Positions 9,602 to 19,403 of a stretch of DNA of 64,000 bases are shown piece after piece (position 1 is the first letter of the stretch; each line of letters opens with the position of its first letter). Source of the stretch: Endobugula sp965214375 (lineage in GTDB: Bacteria > Pseudomonadota > Gammaproteobacteria > Pseudomonadales > Cellvibrionaceae); NCBI GenBank assembly GCA_965214375.1, contig OZ243947.1, positions 2,732,827 to 2,796,826 of the forward strand, written 5' to 3'. The notes below the pieces were generated by a model. That model was given only the letters and a program-made list of their open reading frames with translations, was not told where the DNA came from and ran no database searches. The position numbers and the translations under genes were made by a program.

Positions 9602-10207
9602 ATGCACAATGACGATGCCATTTTTAAGGCAGATAATCGCGTTGCTTTAGCGGCATATGAGTTGTATCAATAGGGCAGCTATGACGCTGCTATTACGATG
9701 CTAAAAAACTTTACGCGACTTTCTGGGTTTTGGGGTGAGTCTAATGATTTATTACTCAAAATCTATTTGACTCGCGGCATCGTGGCTGCAGCAGAAAATA
9801 TGATTTACGAAAATAAAGCGCTAGATGCTTATCAGTTTGCCGAGAAAGCCGCTAAAATCATGATGGTGCGTGGTGATAGTCAAGGTGCTTTAAATATGTT
9901 GATAGCATACCGCCCAGAATTTTTGGAAAATAAAGCCTACTATACCTTACTGGCGAGCTTGTATCACAAGGTGGGTAATTACCAGCGGTCAGTGTATTGG
10001 TATCGTCAATTGCTGAGTATTGACCATAAAGATCCACGTTTATGGCTGGGGCTCGCGGTCTCTCTGGACGCACTAAAACACACAGACGATGCGCTGCAAG
10101 CGTTTGAATACGTCCATCTTTATGCGCAAAACCGCTCCGTAATTAAGGATTACGTTAATGCTAGAAAATTGGCGCTGAATGAGTATCAGGAAAGTAGCAT
10201 TAACTAA
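9602..10207 (+). pseudogene. TPR repeat protein (MshN C-terminus-like), one in-frame stop
   Basis: The frame opens at the ATG at 9602 and is interrupted by a TAG at 9671-9673 (AAYELYQ-stop-GSYDAAI), most simply a CAG to TAG change. It then runs open to 10207. The body has at least three TPR-like helical pairs: ENMIYENKALDAYQFAEKAA, YYTLLASLYHKVGNYQRSVY and RLWLGLAVSLDALKHTDDA. The text resembles the C-terminal TPR part of MshN-type pilus assembly proteins. An in-frame ATG at 9698 could allow a shortened product. It is the second gene of a two-gene unit with the membrane protein at 8753. Confidence 0.7.
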
Positions 10208-10209
10208 CC

Positions 10210-10737
10210 CTATAGGGTTGTTGTTAAGGTAATATCAATTCCCAGACTCTCCTCAATCGTATCTAGTTGTTGTAGTAATTGATCGGTATTAATATCTGCG
10301 GGAGCAGAGAGTAAACCACTGGCTTGAAATAGTGGTTCGCCTGACCAAGGCATACTAGAGCATTCTGTTTCCATCTCATCGATATTCATGCCTTTATCTG
10401 AAAAAGCTTGAGAGATTTCATTAATAATACCGATACGATCAGCACCCACCAATTCAAAGCTAAAAGACATGCCAGTTGGCGTAGGGTGATCTTCGCTGAC
10501 ATGGTCGATCAGTAACTGAATACCTGTGTTTTCAAGCGCTGTTAATGCGGTGACTAGTGCTTGTTTTTGCGCTTGATCAATACTGATTTTGAGTATGCCT
10601 GCAAATTTCCCCGCCAGCTGTGACATACGACTTTCGAGCCAGTTGCCTTGGTGCTGAGAGATAACATCAGCAATGCGGTTGACGATACCGGGTTTGTCTT
10701 CGCTCAGCAGAGTGATAATTAAGAGTTCTTTTGCCAT
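10210..10737 (-). CDS. gcvR: Glycine cleavage system transcriptional repressor-like ACT protein (GcvR family)
   Basis: From the ATG at 10737, behind a GGAAAA site, the product is 175 residues, close to GcvR length. It consists of two ACT domains: one starting ELLIITLLSEDKPGIVNRIA and one starting MSFSFELVGADRIGIINEIS, with the CSSMPWSGEPLF insert usual for this family. GcvR binds GcvA and, when glycine is low, makes it repress the gcv operon. No gcvA or gcv genes are in the window. A longer reading from 10800 would overlap the divergent yheU promoter and is less likely. It converges on the TPR gene with two bases between the stops. Confidence 0.85.
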   Translation of the reverse strand: MAKELLIITLLSEDKPGIVNRIADVISQHQGNWLESRMSQLAGKFAGILKISIDQAQKQALVTALTALENTGIQLLIDHVSEDHPTPTGMSFSFELVGADRIGIINEISQAFSDKGMNIDEMETECSSMPWSGEPLFQASGLLSAPADINTDQLLQQLDTIEESLGIDITLTTTL

Positions 10738-10810
10738 GAGTTTTCCGTTATTCTTTATGGTGATACGTGTTATACAAAACCTATTATGCGCTAAATTCAA
10801 GAGCTTGAGT

Positions 10811-11038
10811 ATGATAATTCCTTATGAACGCTTAAGTCGAGACGCTCTCAACGGTTTGATAGAGGAATTTATCACGCGTGAAGGTACGGATTATGGCCTC
10901 CATGAAATCGCATTATCAGACAAAGTTGAACAAGTATTGCAGCAAATACGGTCAAGAGAGGTATTGATTGTTTTTGATACAGCAACCGAATCGATCAATA
11001 TTATGCCGCGCGAGCAATATCAACCACCAACGAATTAG
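10811..11038 (+). CDS. yheU: UPF0270 family protein YheU
   Basis: This 75-residue protein has the YheU family opening MIIPYERLSRDALNGLIEEF and the signature FITREGTDYG, with a helical C-terminal half. The family is widespread in gammaproteobacteria and has no established function. The start is set by the conserved MIIPYE; the upstream in-frame codons are non-coding and overlap the divergent gcvR promoter. Its stop overlaps the stop of the small broken gene on the other strand by four bases. Confidence 0.85.
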   Translation: MIIPYERLSRDALNGLIEEFITREGTDYGLHEIALSDKVEQVLQQIRSREVLIVFDTATESINIMPREQYQPPTN

Positions 11039-11361
11039 TGTAGATGACGGCTCCAATGCCCCAGATTTTTTTTGTGTTCGGCTTCTTCTCCAATATGTAT
11101 CCATTGCTTTAGCAAATAGGCAAGAATTTTGTCACGTTCGTCTTGATCAGTAGGATCAGGTGATTTTTGCCATTGTTTACTCAGATTAAGTAATGATTGG
11201 ATAACACATTGTATTTGCTCTACATCAATACTAATCCAGACTTCATCGAGTCCAGAGGGGGTACCCTGTTGAGGGACTTACCTGATTACAGTGTCCATAT
11301 CGGGTAGTAGTCGTTTGGTCAGTGTGAGAGCTTGTGGGTCGATACTGCTAATAATACTCAT
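11035..11361 (-). pseudogene. Small protein of unknown function, one in-frame stop
   Basis: The minus-strand frame from the ATG at 11359-11361 gives 108 codons with one TAA at 11278-11280 (DTVIR-stop-VPQQGTPSG), explained by CAA to TAA. Coding-like features are the clean frame on both sides and the coherent, Trp-rich helical text EVWISIDVEQIQCVIQSLL and WSRHLH at the end. I do not recognise the family and cannot say what it did. It lies between tusA and yheU and its stop overlaps that of yheU. Confidence 0.5.
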
Positions 11362-11472
11362 AATACCTGTTCTTTCTAACGGTAAAAGTACTTCTTAAAG
11401 TGTAGTGAACTCTCTTTAAATAATGAAAGAAATTCAGGAGAAAATCAGAAAAATTCGTTAGAATTGCCAACT

Positions 11473-11718
11473 ATGACTGATAAATATGATTGTACCCTAG
11501 ATACCCGTGGTTTATTGTGCCCTGAACCTGTTATGTTGTTGCACAAGAAGGTGCGCGATGTTGATAGTGGAAGCATTATTCGTGTCATTGCCACCGATCC
11601 ATCGACCAGCCGTGATATTCCTAAATTTTGCCAGTTTCTTGGTCATGAACTACTCAGTAGCCAAGAACAGCAGGACACTTACCGGTATTTTATTAAAAAG
11701 TCTAAGACGGATAACTAG
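11473..11718 (+). CDS. tusA: Sulfurtransferase TusA
   Basis: The 81-residue protein has the TusA fold and active-site motif CPEP (GLLCPEPVMLLHKKV); the cysteine carries the persulfide. TusA relays sulfur from IscS to TusBCD for 2-thiouridine synthesis in tRNA and to other acceptors. The conserved IATDPSTSRDIPKFCQFLGH follows. I chose the ATG at 11473 rather than the TTG nine bases upstream because homologues begin shortly before the first beta strand. The stop overlaps the 3' end of the convergent gene at 11715 by four bases. Confidence 0.93.
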   Translation: MTDKYDCTLDTRGLLCPEPVMLLHKKVRDVDSGSIIRVIATDPSTSRDIPKFCQFLGHELLSSQEQQDTYRYFIKKSKTDN

Positions 11719-12398
11719 CTGGATTCGTCTTGCACCAGCATGGATATTGCCGCAATCGCTTCCGGATCGCGGGATTTAATTTTGTTGGCAATATGATGCT
11801 GGAAAAAATATTTAAATTTCTCATTTTCATTAGCCGCATAAAGACAGTCATCGCCCGGTAAAATAGGCGTTGATTCGACCTTGTCATGGTCGGCCAGCAT
11901 ACCTTCCATTCGCCCATCATTGTGCAAGCGCCAGCTAATGACTTCAGACAGGGTCAGGCTGTGAAAACCATCGTCGGAAAGAATGGCGTGGGTACCAATA
12001 GTGTCGGGAATTTCCTGAATAATATCGTCTGGCTCTTCAGACTGATATTCGTAGTATTCAGCAGCCGTTTCCAGCTCAACCACTTTATGGATAGGAGGTT
12101 CTTCAAAAATTTCATCAATGCCTGGGTCATAGTAGCCTTCCCAGCGACCGTTGAGTGGATCACAAATGTCGGGACAAGCCATTAATTGATTGAGCCAAGG
12201 AACCAGACCAACAACCTCTCCTGTTGCCTTTAGACCCCAGCAGAGCACTTGAAGACTGAACAGACGGCCATCACTGGCATCATTGGAATAAAGCATCTCC
12301 AGTCCATCAAGCTCTGGAGAAAGTCGGACAATACGCTCACCTTGCAGCGTATTCAGAGTCTTACCTGAAAAAAGATCAACCACATTATCCGGTTTCAT
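11715..12398 (-). CDS. Conserved hypothetical protein, 227 residues
   Basis: The product has no signal peptide or membrane segment and is acidic (runs such as IFEEPP and YQSEEPDDIIQEIPD). It contains a central GRWEGYYDPGIDEIFEEPP segment and a C-terminal helical part. It seems to be a soluble cytoplasmic protein. I do not recognise a domain and assign no function. An AGGGTC ribosome site precedes the ATG. It is convergent with tusA and divergent from epmC, so it is probably a single-gene unit. Confidence 0.7.
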   Translation of the reverse strand: MKPDNVVDLFSGKTLNTLQGERIVRLSPELDGLEMLYSNDASDGRLFSLQVLCWGLKATGEVVGLVPWLNQLMACPDICDPLNGRWEGYYDPGIDEIFEEPPIHKVVELETAAEYYEYQSEEPDDIIQEIPDTIGTHAILSDDGFHSLTLSEVISWRLHNDGRMEGMLADHDKVESTPILPGDDCLYAANENEKFKYFFQHHIANKIKSRDPEAIAAISMLVQDESS

Positions 12399-12493
12399 AG
12401 ACCCTCCACACTCTGTTTTAGCCTAATGTATATTGATGTTGCTTGAAGTACAATCACTTTTTTACATTTTTTGGTGTTTGGAATATACCGTTC

Positions 12494-13021
12494 ATGATAG
12501 TACATAAAACAATGCATAGAATGTGCCGAGATGATCGTTATTGCCAATATTTGATGGCTGCATTTCACACGATTTTTCCTTTTCTTCAGATATCCGGCGG
12601 TGCAGAAGAAACCTTTTACTCTGCGGCAACCGAAGATGTGAAAGCGACGATTTATTGTAGAGACAATTACCCACGCAGTTTGTTGCATGAAATATCGCAC
12701 TATTGTTTGGCCGGTGACCGTCGCAGGGCACTCGATGACTTTGGTTACTGGTACTCTCCTTGTGGCAGAACCCCGAAAGAGCAACTGCGCTTTGAACAGG
12801 TGGAAGCTAGACCCCAAGGATTAGAGAAGGCGATGTGTGAGCTGGTCGCACTTTCGTTTTCTCCCAGTTTGGATGATTTTTCTGGGCGTCCCCCGTCTGA
12901 GCATTTTCTGCAGTGTTTAGATCTGGCCTATCAAGAGATGCAAACCAAACCGCCAGCAACTGCAAAAAAAGCCTTGCAGGGTTTGCGAACGTACAGTGAG
13001 ACACACCCATTACCCGTTTGA
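12494..13021 (+). CDS. epmC: Elongation factor P hydroxylase EpmC
   Basis: The protein matches EpmC (YfcM): the metal-site segment SLLHEISHYCLAG, then DDFGYWYSPCGRTPKEQLRF and FEQVEARPQGLEKAMCELV. EpmC hydroxylates the beta-lysylated lysine of EF-P, the last step after EpmA and EpmB. About 175 residues is near the E. coli length of 182. The start is uncertain: ATGs at 12494 and 12521 and a TTG at 12443 are in frame; 12494 has a GGAAT upstream. The N-terminal 40 residues are less conserved than usual. No efp, epmA or epmB is in the window. Confidence 0.85.
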   Translation: MIVHKTMHRMCRDDRYCQYLMAAFHTIFPFLQISGGAEETFYSAATEDVKATIYCRDNYPRSLLHEISHYCLAGDRRRALDDFGYWYSPCGRTPKEQLRFEQVEARPQGLEKAMCELVALSFSPSLDDFSGRPPSEHFLQCLDLAYQEMQTKPPATAKKALQGLRTYSETHPLPV

Positions 13022-13097
13022 CGAATACCTGCCTACTATCATATATTAAGTACTTACTTTTTGGTAACTACATCAATACGCTAGGTAATGCAGCATC

Positions 13098-13457
13098 ATG
13101 AGTAAAGAAAAAAAAGTACCTTCCTGCCCCATTGCACAAACCTTATTGGTGTTTGCCGGAAAATGGAAACCCGAAATTTTGTGGCAATTGAAAGATGAGC
13201 GTATGCGCTTTAATCAATTGCATCGACGTGTTGAAGGTGTTTCTCAAAAAATGTTAGCACAACAGTTACGTGAGCTTGAGCGTGATGGTCTAGTTAAGCG
13301 CATTCAATATGAAGCGATTCCGCCACGTGTTGAATATGAAGCTACCCCCCTTGTTAAAACACTGGAGCCAATATTTGATGCTCTTGAAAATTGGTATAAA
13401 AATAATTCAGCAGCAGTTAGGCGTGCTAATACAAAATATCAGAAAGACAATAGCTAA
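13098..13457 (+). CDS. HxlR-family winged-helix transcriptional regulator
   Basis: The 119-residue protein has the HxlR pattern: an N-terminal Cys (CPIAQTLLVFAGKWKPEIL), the recognition part RFNQLHRRVEGVSQKMLAQQ, and the wing LVKRIQYEAIPPRVEYEATP. Family members are small homodimeric regulators, often sensing redox or electrophile stress through the N-terminal Cys. The target is unknown; it faces the broken solute-binding gene tail to tail, so that gene is not an obvious target. No operator was identified. Confidence 0.88.
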   Translation: MSKEKKVPSCPIAQTLLVFAGKWKPEILWQLKDERMRFNQLHRRVEGVSQKMLAQQLRELERDGLVKRIQYEAIPPRVEYEATPLVKTLEPIFDALENWYKNNSAAVRRANTKYQKDNS

Positions 13458-13475
13458 ATTTTTTTGCTCAATAAA

Positions 13476-13499
13476 GCCCTGTTAAAAATGCGACAGGGC
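13476..13499 (-). terminator. Hairpin between convergent genes
   Basis: GCCCTGT and ACAGGGC form a perfect 7-bp stem around a 10-base AT-rich loop. On the minus strand it is followed by a T-rich stretch (TTTATTG), fitting an intrinsic terminator for the gene ending at 13523; it may also stop transcripts of the HxlR gene. Confidence 0.5.
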
Positions 13500-13522
13500 C
13501 CATGTTTGTATAAGATTAATTA

Positions 13523-14602
13523 TTATGGCTTAACGCTATAATCAATATCAACCGGTGTGGGGCCATGAACAGGGCCAATCAGTTGTAACATCTGCATACG
13601 AAAACTCTCAACAATATCACACTTTAACATCCAACGATGAAAATCACCGGGCGATGTATTGTGATTCAGCACGGATTGGTAACCACCAGGTGCTGCAATA
13701 TCCTTACGCACGGGAAACTGCAACCACGTCCCTTGAAATTCCTCTGATAACATCAAATTCAAATAGAGTTTTGCGGACGCTTTATTTTTAGCCTGAGTAG
13801 GGATAGCCGCTGTTTGAAACCATGTTAAAAAATAATCTTTCTCGGGTAACTGGAATTGTGTTTTTTGCCCAGGGAATGGTTCAAACGCCCAGAATGTGGT
13901 AAAACTGGCACCATACCAGCCCTTGTTAATCGCAACATAAGGCCACGCGGTACCACGCACCCAGGTAGGTTCCGTTGCCACCAGTTTTTCCAAGTACTCC
14001 CAGCCGTAAGCTTCTTTTAGGTTTCAAAATTGATACAGTACGGCATCATCATCATGCGGATAAGTTAAAATGACTTTTCCTTGAAGTGCAGGATTAAGAT
14101 AATCCATGGCATCACGAGGTGTTTCAACATTACCCAACACCTCAGGGTTGGTGTAATTGCTGAAGGTCACACCGTAAAGACCCGTCCAACGTCCATGAGG
14201 ATCTTTTTGATCCGGGCAAACCTTATCCCCATGTTTGGTTTTATAGGCAAGCAGTAAATCGTTCTGCATGTAGTAGTGAAAATCATGCAAGGTTTGGAAT
14301 TGAATCACATCAGGGACATTTTTTTCTCCACCTGCAGCACGGGCATTATCATAGCGTGGAGCATGATTAATGCTGACATCCACGCTATGAGTCACATTGA
14401 TGTTTGGAAAGCGTGTTTTAAATTTATCAAGATAATAGTCAACTTGGTCTGGCTTATCTCCGCCAGCTCGTAGTACAAAATTACCGCCTTCCTTTTGCGC
14501 CTCTGCGTATAGTTGATTTAAAGAACGAGTTTCAACATCGACGGCAAAAGCGATATGGGGCAGTAATAAAGAGCATAACAAAACAGCAATACTAGACTTC
14601 AT
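13523..14602 (-). pseudogene. Periplasmic solute-binding protein (family 1-like), one in-frame stop
   Basis: The frame spans 359 codons, a normal length for an ABC-type extracellular binding protein. It opens with a clear signal peptide (LLCSLLLPHIAFA) and has VLRAGGDKPDQVDYYLDKF, VPDVIQFQTLHDFHYYMQND and, near the end, AAPGGYQSVLNHN. A TGA at 14024-14026 splits VLYQF from NLKEAYGWEYL; a Trp codon TGG changed to TGA fits best. No permease or ATPase gene is adjacent, so it was an orphan binding protein. The ligand cannot be deduced; an iron- or polyamine-type family 1 ligand is possible. Confidence 0.75.
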
Positions 14603-14826
14603 GATTTTACCTTTAACTATATGAGGGGTATCAACAAGCTACTGACCAATTTAGCGTATGCCTGTTTGTTGGTAGCTTGTGTTAAAAACAAGATTATCAC
14701 TATACTTTTGTAATTGCTATATATAATATACCAGTTACTTAAAGTAATCTCTTTTGGTAGCTTAGCGTTTTGATAAAAATGGCAATACTATGAGTTGAAA
14801 GTTGATGGTAATATCAGGAGAGCCGT

Positions 14827-15303
14827 ATGAATAGCACATTGAATTTACCCGTACGTACAGGTGAGAAGCCCAAGAAAACCCGTCACTTGCCTCATTCGCA
14901 ATTAAACCAGCATGGCCCAGATGATGTGATAGAGCAGCTTCATCAATGGTGCTTTTCATTGGCCAATGTCTGAAATCAGGATAGCGGTATTTCTGTGCCG
15001 GGTTCACGCGCGTTAGTCATGCATGACGATGTTGAATGTAATCATCAGGCGTTTATGATTGGGCGCGAGTTTGCGCATATACATCCACACCCAGACAATG
15101 GCAGTATGCATTTACAATTGCCAGAGGAAGATGCAATAGAAGTGGCAACAAAAGGGTGGGGCGAAGACCATTATTTGGTGACGCAAGGTAGACTTCCTAA
15201 AGGTTTAGTGATGGTTTTCTCGCCGCGTCATAATGAGGAATTGGATGTAGTGAAATTGATCGTCAAAAGATCGTATAATTATGCAATAAACTCGATAAGT
15301 TAA
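14827..15303 (+). pseudogene. Luciferase-domain (DUF5519-like) protein, one in-frame stop
   Basis: From the ATG at 14827 (AGGAGAG upstream) the frame gives 158 codons, broken by a TGA at 14971-14973 (LANV-stop-NQDSGI). The ancestral codon was CGA or TGG. The C-terminal part has the family pattern FAHIHPHPDNGSMHLQLP, then GWGEDHYL and LVMVFSPRHNEELDVVKL. The domain occurs alone in many bacteria with unknown function, and its name does not imply light emission. The part after the stop, from 14995, could still be translated from an internal start. There is no functional link to its neighbours. Confidence 0.65.
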
Positions 15304-15366
15304 GCGATGTTACAGATAACGTTGTTTGCTCTTTTGAGAACGGTTTCTTCTGTGTTTTGACAATAT

Positions 15367-16242
15367 ATGACAACACCTGTTTTTTTAATTGATGCGTCAA
15401 TCTATATTTTTCAATACTACTTTTCCCTGCCAGATCATTGGTTTAGTGCAGAAGAGCAATGGCCGACAGCCGCAGTTTATGGCTATATCACATTTTTATT
15501 GCGCCTGTTAAAACAGCACCAACCTACACGTATTGCCGCCTGTTTTGATGAGAGTATGGAGCAATGCTTTCGTAATGATATTTACCCGGCGTATAAATCC
15601 AGCCGCGCTTTGCCGGATGAGGCATTGGCATTTCAGTTAAACGCTTGTCGCCAAATCACTGAAATATTAGGTGTCCCCGCTTTTGCTAGTGAGCGCTATG
15701 AAGCAGACGACTTGCTAGGTAGTTTGTACCAGCAATGCAAACGCAGCAAAACACCCATTGCCATACTTACGCGTGATAAAGACTTGGGGCAATTATTACA
15801 ACGAGAGCAAGACTTTCTCTGGGACTATGCGAAAGACCAAAAAGCTTACCAAAAAGATATATTTGAAAAGATGGGCGTACACCCACATCAAGTAGCCGAT
15901 TACTTGGCCCTAGTAGGTGATAGTATTGATGATATTCCCGGTGTGCCGGGTATTGGCAAAAAAACCGCACAACAATTGTTGGGTGTTTACCATTCTTTGG
16001 ATAATGTAATGACCAGTGTGCACGATGTCCCTCGGCAGTCTATTCGTGGCGCTGCGGGTATTGCCCAGCGTCTTGAAGAATATACCGAACAAATCGCAAT
16101 CGCGAAGCAGTTGGCAACGATTGTAGTGGATATCGACCTGATTGATTCTGTTGTGGAACTTAATTACCAAAAACCCGACAGAGAGTCCTTTGCAGACTTC
16201 TGCCGGGCAATGGGTTTTGCACGTTTATCGAATAGTATTTAG
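15367..16242 (+). CDS. 5'-3' exonuclease (flap endonuclease family)
   Basis: The 291-residue protein is a stand-alone 5'-3' exonuclease like the N-terminal domain of DNA polymerase I or Xni. Visible metal-site motifs are FLIDASIYIFQYY (first Asp), RYEADDLLGSLY, AILTRDKDLGQLL and LVGDSIDDIPGVPGIGKKTA, the last leading into the helix-3-turn-helix that grips DNA. The intact acidic residues suggest an active nuclease for primer removal or repair. It is convergent with the TPR gene at 16239, and their stop ends overlap by four bases. Confidence 0.88.
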   Translation: MTTPVFLIDASIYIFQYYFSLPDHWFSAEEQWPTAAVYGYITFLLRLLKQHQPTRIAACFDESMEQCFRNDIYPAYKSSRALPDEALAFQLNACRQITEILGVPAFASERYEADDLLGSLYQQCKRSKTPIAILTRDKDLGQLLQREQDFLWDYAKDQKAYQKDIFEKMGVHPHQVADYLALVGDSIDDIPGVPGIGKKTAQQLLGVYHSLDNVMTSVHDVPRQSIRGAAGIAQRLEEYTEQIAIAKQLATIVVDIDLIDSVVELNYQKPDRESFADFCRAMGFARLSNSI

Positions 16243-16784
16243 TAGTATGTGTTTTCGCCACGAATAGCGCTTTCCAGAGAACGATAAGCCCATGTTGAAT
16301 TGCCGCCACGCTTTTCTATTTCTTGAAGCTGCTCATACGCACGATAAGTCTCGCCTATAGTCAGATAGCCTTGACCCATATACGAGCGCGCTAAATTGTA
16401 ATTCGGGTCAATTGTGAGGGCCTGAGTGTAATAATTTATTGCCTTGTCGAAATCGCCTGCTTTACGGTGAGATAAGCCCAGATAGTTTAAAATTCTTGGG
16501 TCTTGAGTATTGCTCGCTTTATTGAGTAAGGCAATTGCATCCTGATGACGGTCTGCGTAAGCCAGCTCACGTGCAGATTTAAAAATTTGCTCATCACTTA
16601 AACGGCTATCTTTCATGGGTACACATTTTTTCTTATCCTTATCCCACACTTCACCATCTTTACAGACTTTTGTGGTTTCAGTGGGTTTTGGCTTTGGATC
16701 ATCACTTGCCGCAAATGCTAGATGACTCATGCATAAAATACTAGTGGCTAACAAAATATTGGGAATAATCGCTAATCGGTTCAT
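16239..16784 (-). CDS. Exported TPR protein
   Basis: The 181-residue product begins with a signal peptide (LLATSILCMSHLAFA) and a Lys-rich stretch with two cysteines (CKDGEVWDKDKKKC). Tetratricopeptide helices follow, best seen in ILNYLGLSHRKAGDFDKAIN and NYNLARSYMGQGYLTIGETY. It is probably a periplasmic scaffold of unknown partner. An AGGAGAACCC site precedes the ATG. It is a single gene, divergent from dbpA. Confidence 0.78.
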   Translation of the reverse strand: MNRLAIIPNILLATSILCMSHLAFAASDDPKPKPTETTKVCKDGEVWDKDKKKCVPMKDSRLSDEQIFKSARELAYADRHQDAIALLNKASNTQDPRILNYLGLSHRKAGDFDKAINYYTQALTIDPNYNLARSYMGQGYLTIGETYRAYEQLQEIEKRGGNSTWAYRSLESAIRGENTYY

Positions 16785-16940
16785 AAGGGTTCTCCTAATT
16801 TAAATGTTGTATCACTAAAGACGGATGAAATGTCTGGTTTGGATGCATTGATGTTACATTATTTTATTGTGGCTTGTGAGTTATCTTTCCCCATAATGCT
16901 ATAATGCGCCCGCATTTCTTGCCCTTACTAGGATATTCCT

Positions 16941-18332
16941 TTGAGCACACAAACCGACTTTTCTTCCCTCGATCTGAACGCCGACTTAATGAATAACCTA
17001 GATTATCGGGGTTATACCCAAATGACACCGATTCAAGCTCAAAGCTTGCCCGTGATACTCGATAAAAAAGATATTATCGCGCAGGCGCAAACCGGCTCCG
17101 GTAAGACGGCCGCCTTTGGTTTGGGGCTATTACATCATCTTGAGGTGGCGCGTTACCGTGTGCAGTCGCTGGTGCTGTGCCCAACCCGCGAACTGGCTGA
17201 CCAAGTCGCGAAAGACATTCGTAAACTCGCGCGCGGCGTTCACAATATTAAAGTGCTCACACTCTGTGGTGGCATGCCCTTTGGCCCGCAAATTAAATCC
17301 TTGGAACACGGGGCACATATTCTTGTGGGTACGCCGGGGCGTATTGAAGAACACCTGCGCAAAGGCAATCTGAATGTAGAGTATGTGAATACCTTCGTGC
17401 TCGACGAAGCCGACCGCATGCTGGATATGGGCTTTCAAGACACGCTGGATGACATCGTCGCTTACCTGCCACAGCAACGCCAAAACCTCTTATTCAGTGC
17501 CACCTATCCAGAGCAAATACAAGCCATTGCCCAGCGGATGTTAACCGAGCCTGTGATGGTGAAAGTGGAATCTACCCATGACGATAACAGCATCCAGCAA
17601 CTGTTTTATAAACTCGGGGATAATAATGACCGTATTCCAGCGATTCAAAAACTATTGCTACAACACCGCCCTAACTCCACGGTTATGTTTTGTAACACTA
17701 AACGTGAGACCCAAGACATTGCCGATGCACTGCGTGATGCCGGCTTTATTGCACTGGCATTACACGGTGATTTAGAACAAAAACAACGTGACTAAATACT
17801 GGTACGTTTTGCCAATAAAAGCGCCTCCGTATTAGTGGAAACCGATGTTGCCGCACGCGGTTTGGATATTGACGAACTCGACGCCGTGATTAACGTACAA
17901 ATCGCCCGCGAGCTGGAGGTACACACCCACCGCATCGGACGCACCGGGCGCGCAGGTAGCAATGGTGTGGCGCATACCTTAGTGACTGAGAAGGAGCATT
18001 TTAAACTGCAATCATTAGAAGAGTTTTTAAACAAAACCTTCACATTCACAGAACTGCCACCTAGCGATACACTGAGCCAACCCAGCTACAAACCCCCAAT
18101 GACTACCCTGAAAATAGATGGCGGTAAAAAACAAAAAGTCAGGCCGGGCGACATCCTAGGCGCACTGACTGGCAAAAACGGCATTGAGGGTAAGCAAGTA
18201 GAAAAAATTCATATCTTCGACCACTGCGCCTATGTTGCCGTCAGCCGCAAAGCCTCATCTGATGCGCTGAGAAAACTCGAATCAGGTAAACTCAAAGGTC
18301 GCTCTTTTCGGGTGAGATGTATTAGGGGGTGA
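16941..18332 (+). pseudogene. dbpA: ATP-dependent RNA helicase DbpA, broken by one stop codon
   Basis: The 463-codon frame covers a full DbpA: Q motif (MTPIQAQSLP), Walker A (AQAQTGSGKTAAF), VLDEADRMLDMGF, SAT, motif VI HRIGRTGRAG, and the C-terminal 23S rRNA-binding domain (KVRPGDILGALTGKNGIEG). DbpA acts in 50S ribosome assembly by binding 23S hairpin 92. A TAA at 17793-17795 sits in the second RecA domain (EQKQRD-stop-ILVRFANK) where relatives have Gln, so CAA became TAA. The upstream 284 residues could not act as a helicase alone. Base composition is more GC-rich than in the island that follows. The gene is non-essential in E. coli, so its loss is tolerable. Confidence 0.88.
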
Positions 18333-18361
18333 GGGGGTAGTCTTACATTGTCGTTGCCTGT

Positions 18362-18389
18362 GAGCCGAATAGGAGGCGTTATTCGGCTC
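18362..18389 (+). terminator. Strong hairpin after dbpA
   Basis: GAGCCGAATA and TATTCGGCTC form a perfect 10-bp stem with an 8-base loop, 30 bases after the dbpA stop. No T tract follows on the plus strand, so it is either a Rho-independent terminator of weak form or an mRNA-stabilising stem. Confidence 0.45.
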
Positions 18390-18490
18390 AAAATATGATT
18401 CGAATAAAGGTTGTATTGTTACATTACCGAGGCGGGTGTAGTACGCGGTATGCCGATACCCCTTTTATTTCTATGGCATAATGGGCGCCT

Positions 18491-19372
18491 ATGAAAAACA
18501 CCCTCAACCATCTACCGGAACGCAAGCAAGGCCATATTGGCACCTTGCTGCATATTATTCAAGACGAGTTTGATCAAGTCGTGAATGCCGCCACCGTAGA
18601 TGAAAAAGTGTGTAGCCGCATTTTAATGGTGGTGTTATTTGGGAGTTATGCCAAAGGCACATGGGTAGATGACCCCAAAAGTGGCTTTTTAAGTGATTAC
18701 GATGTGCTGGTGATATTGAATGAACCAACACTGGCCGATGAGTATAAAATTTGGCACACAGTAGAAGAGCGCGCCAGCCTTAAAACACAGTCACCCGTTA
18801 ATGTCGTGGTGTGTACCCTGCGTGAAATTAATCGCGAGCTAAAGAAAGGCCACTACTTTTTTACCGATATTCGTGACGAAGGCATTTAGTTATATAACTA
18901 CAACCATACCGAGCTATTACAACCCGGCCCACTAAACCCTGAAGAAGCCAAAAAAATTGCATAACAACATTTTGATGAATGGTTCGAAAGTGCCAATCGC
19001 TTCTTTGAACTTTTTCAAGTTAGCTTGGAAAATAAATTTTTAAATGAAGCGGCTTTTCTATTACATCAAACGGTAGAACGCTACCTTTCCTGTATCTTAT
19101 TGGTCTACACCAACTACCGCCCCCAGACTCACAATATCAAGGCACTCTATAGCTTTGCCACCCAACAAGCAGAAGAATTGAAAATCGTCTTCCCACAAAA
19201 TACCAAACTCAGCCGCCGTACGTTTCAACTCCTTAAAAAAGCCTATATCGAAGCGCGTTACTCCGATAAATATGAAATTACCGTAGAAGAACTGCAATGG
19301 TTGGCAGAGCGTGTAGAGATATTAAAAATCCTCACCGAGACATTATGTACTGCGTATATCGAGCAGTTGTAG
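18491..19372 (+). pseudogene. Nucleotidyltransferase-HEPN fusion protein, two in-frame stops
   Basis: The frame of 293 codons begins with a minimal nucleotidyltransferase domain (VVLFGSYAKGTWVDD with GS and SDYDVLVIL with the DxD pair) and ends with a HEPN domain (EAAFLLHQTVERYLSCILL, then FQLLKKAYIEARYSDKYEI). Stops are a TAG at 18887-18889 (probably a Leu codon; not a simple C to T) and a TAA at 18962-18964 (CAA to TAA). MNT and HEPN pairs form toxin-antitoxin modules in which the transferase blocks the HEPN RNase by modifying it; fused versions are known. The HEPN half alone is open from about 19025. It is the first gene of the accessory island. Confidence 0.8.
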
Positions 19373-19403
19373 ATTCCATATGTGAATATGATCAAAGAAC
19401 GCT

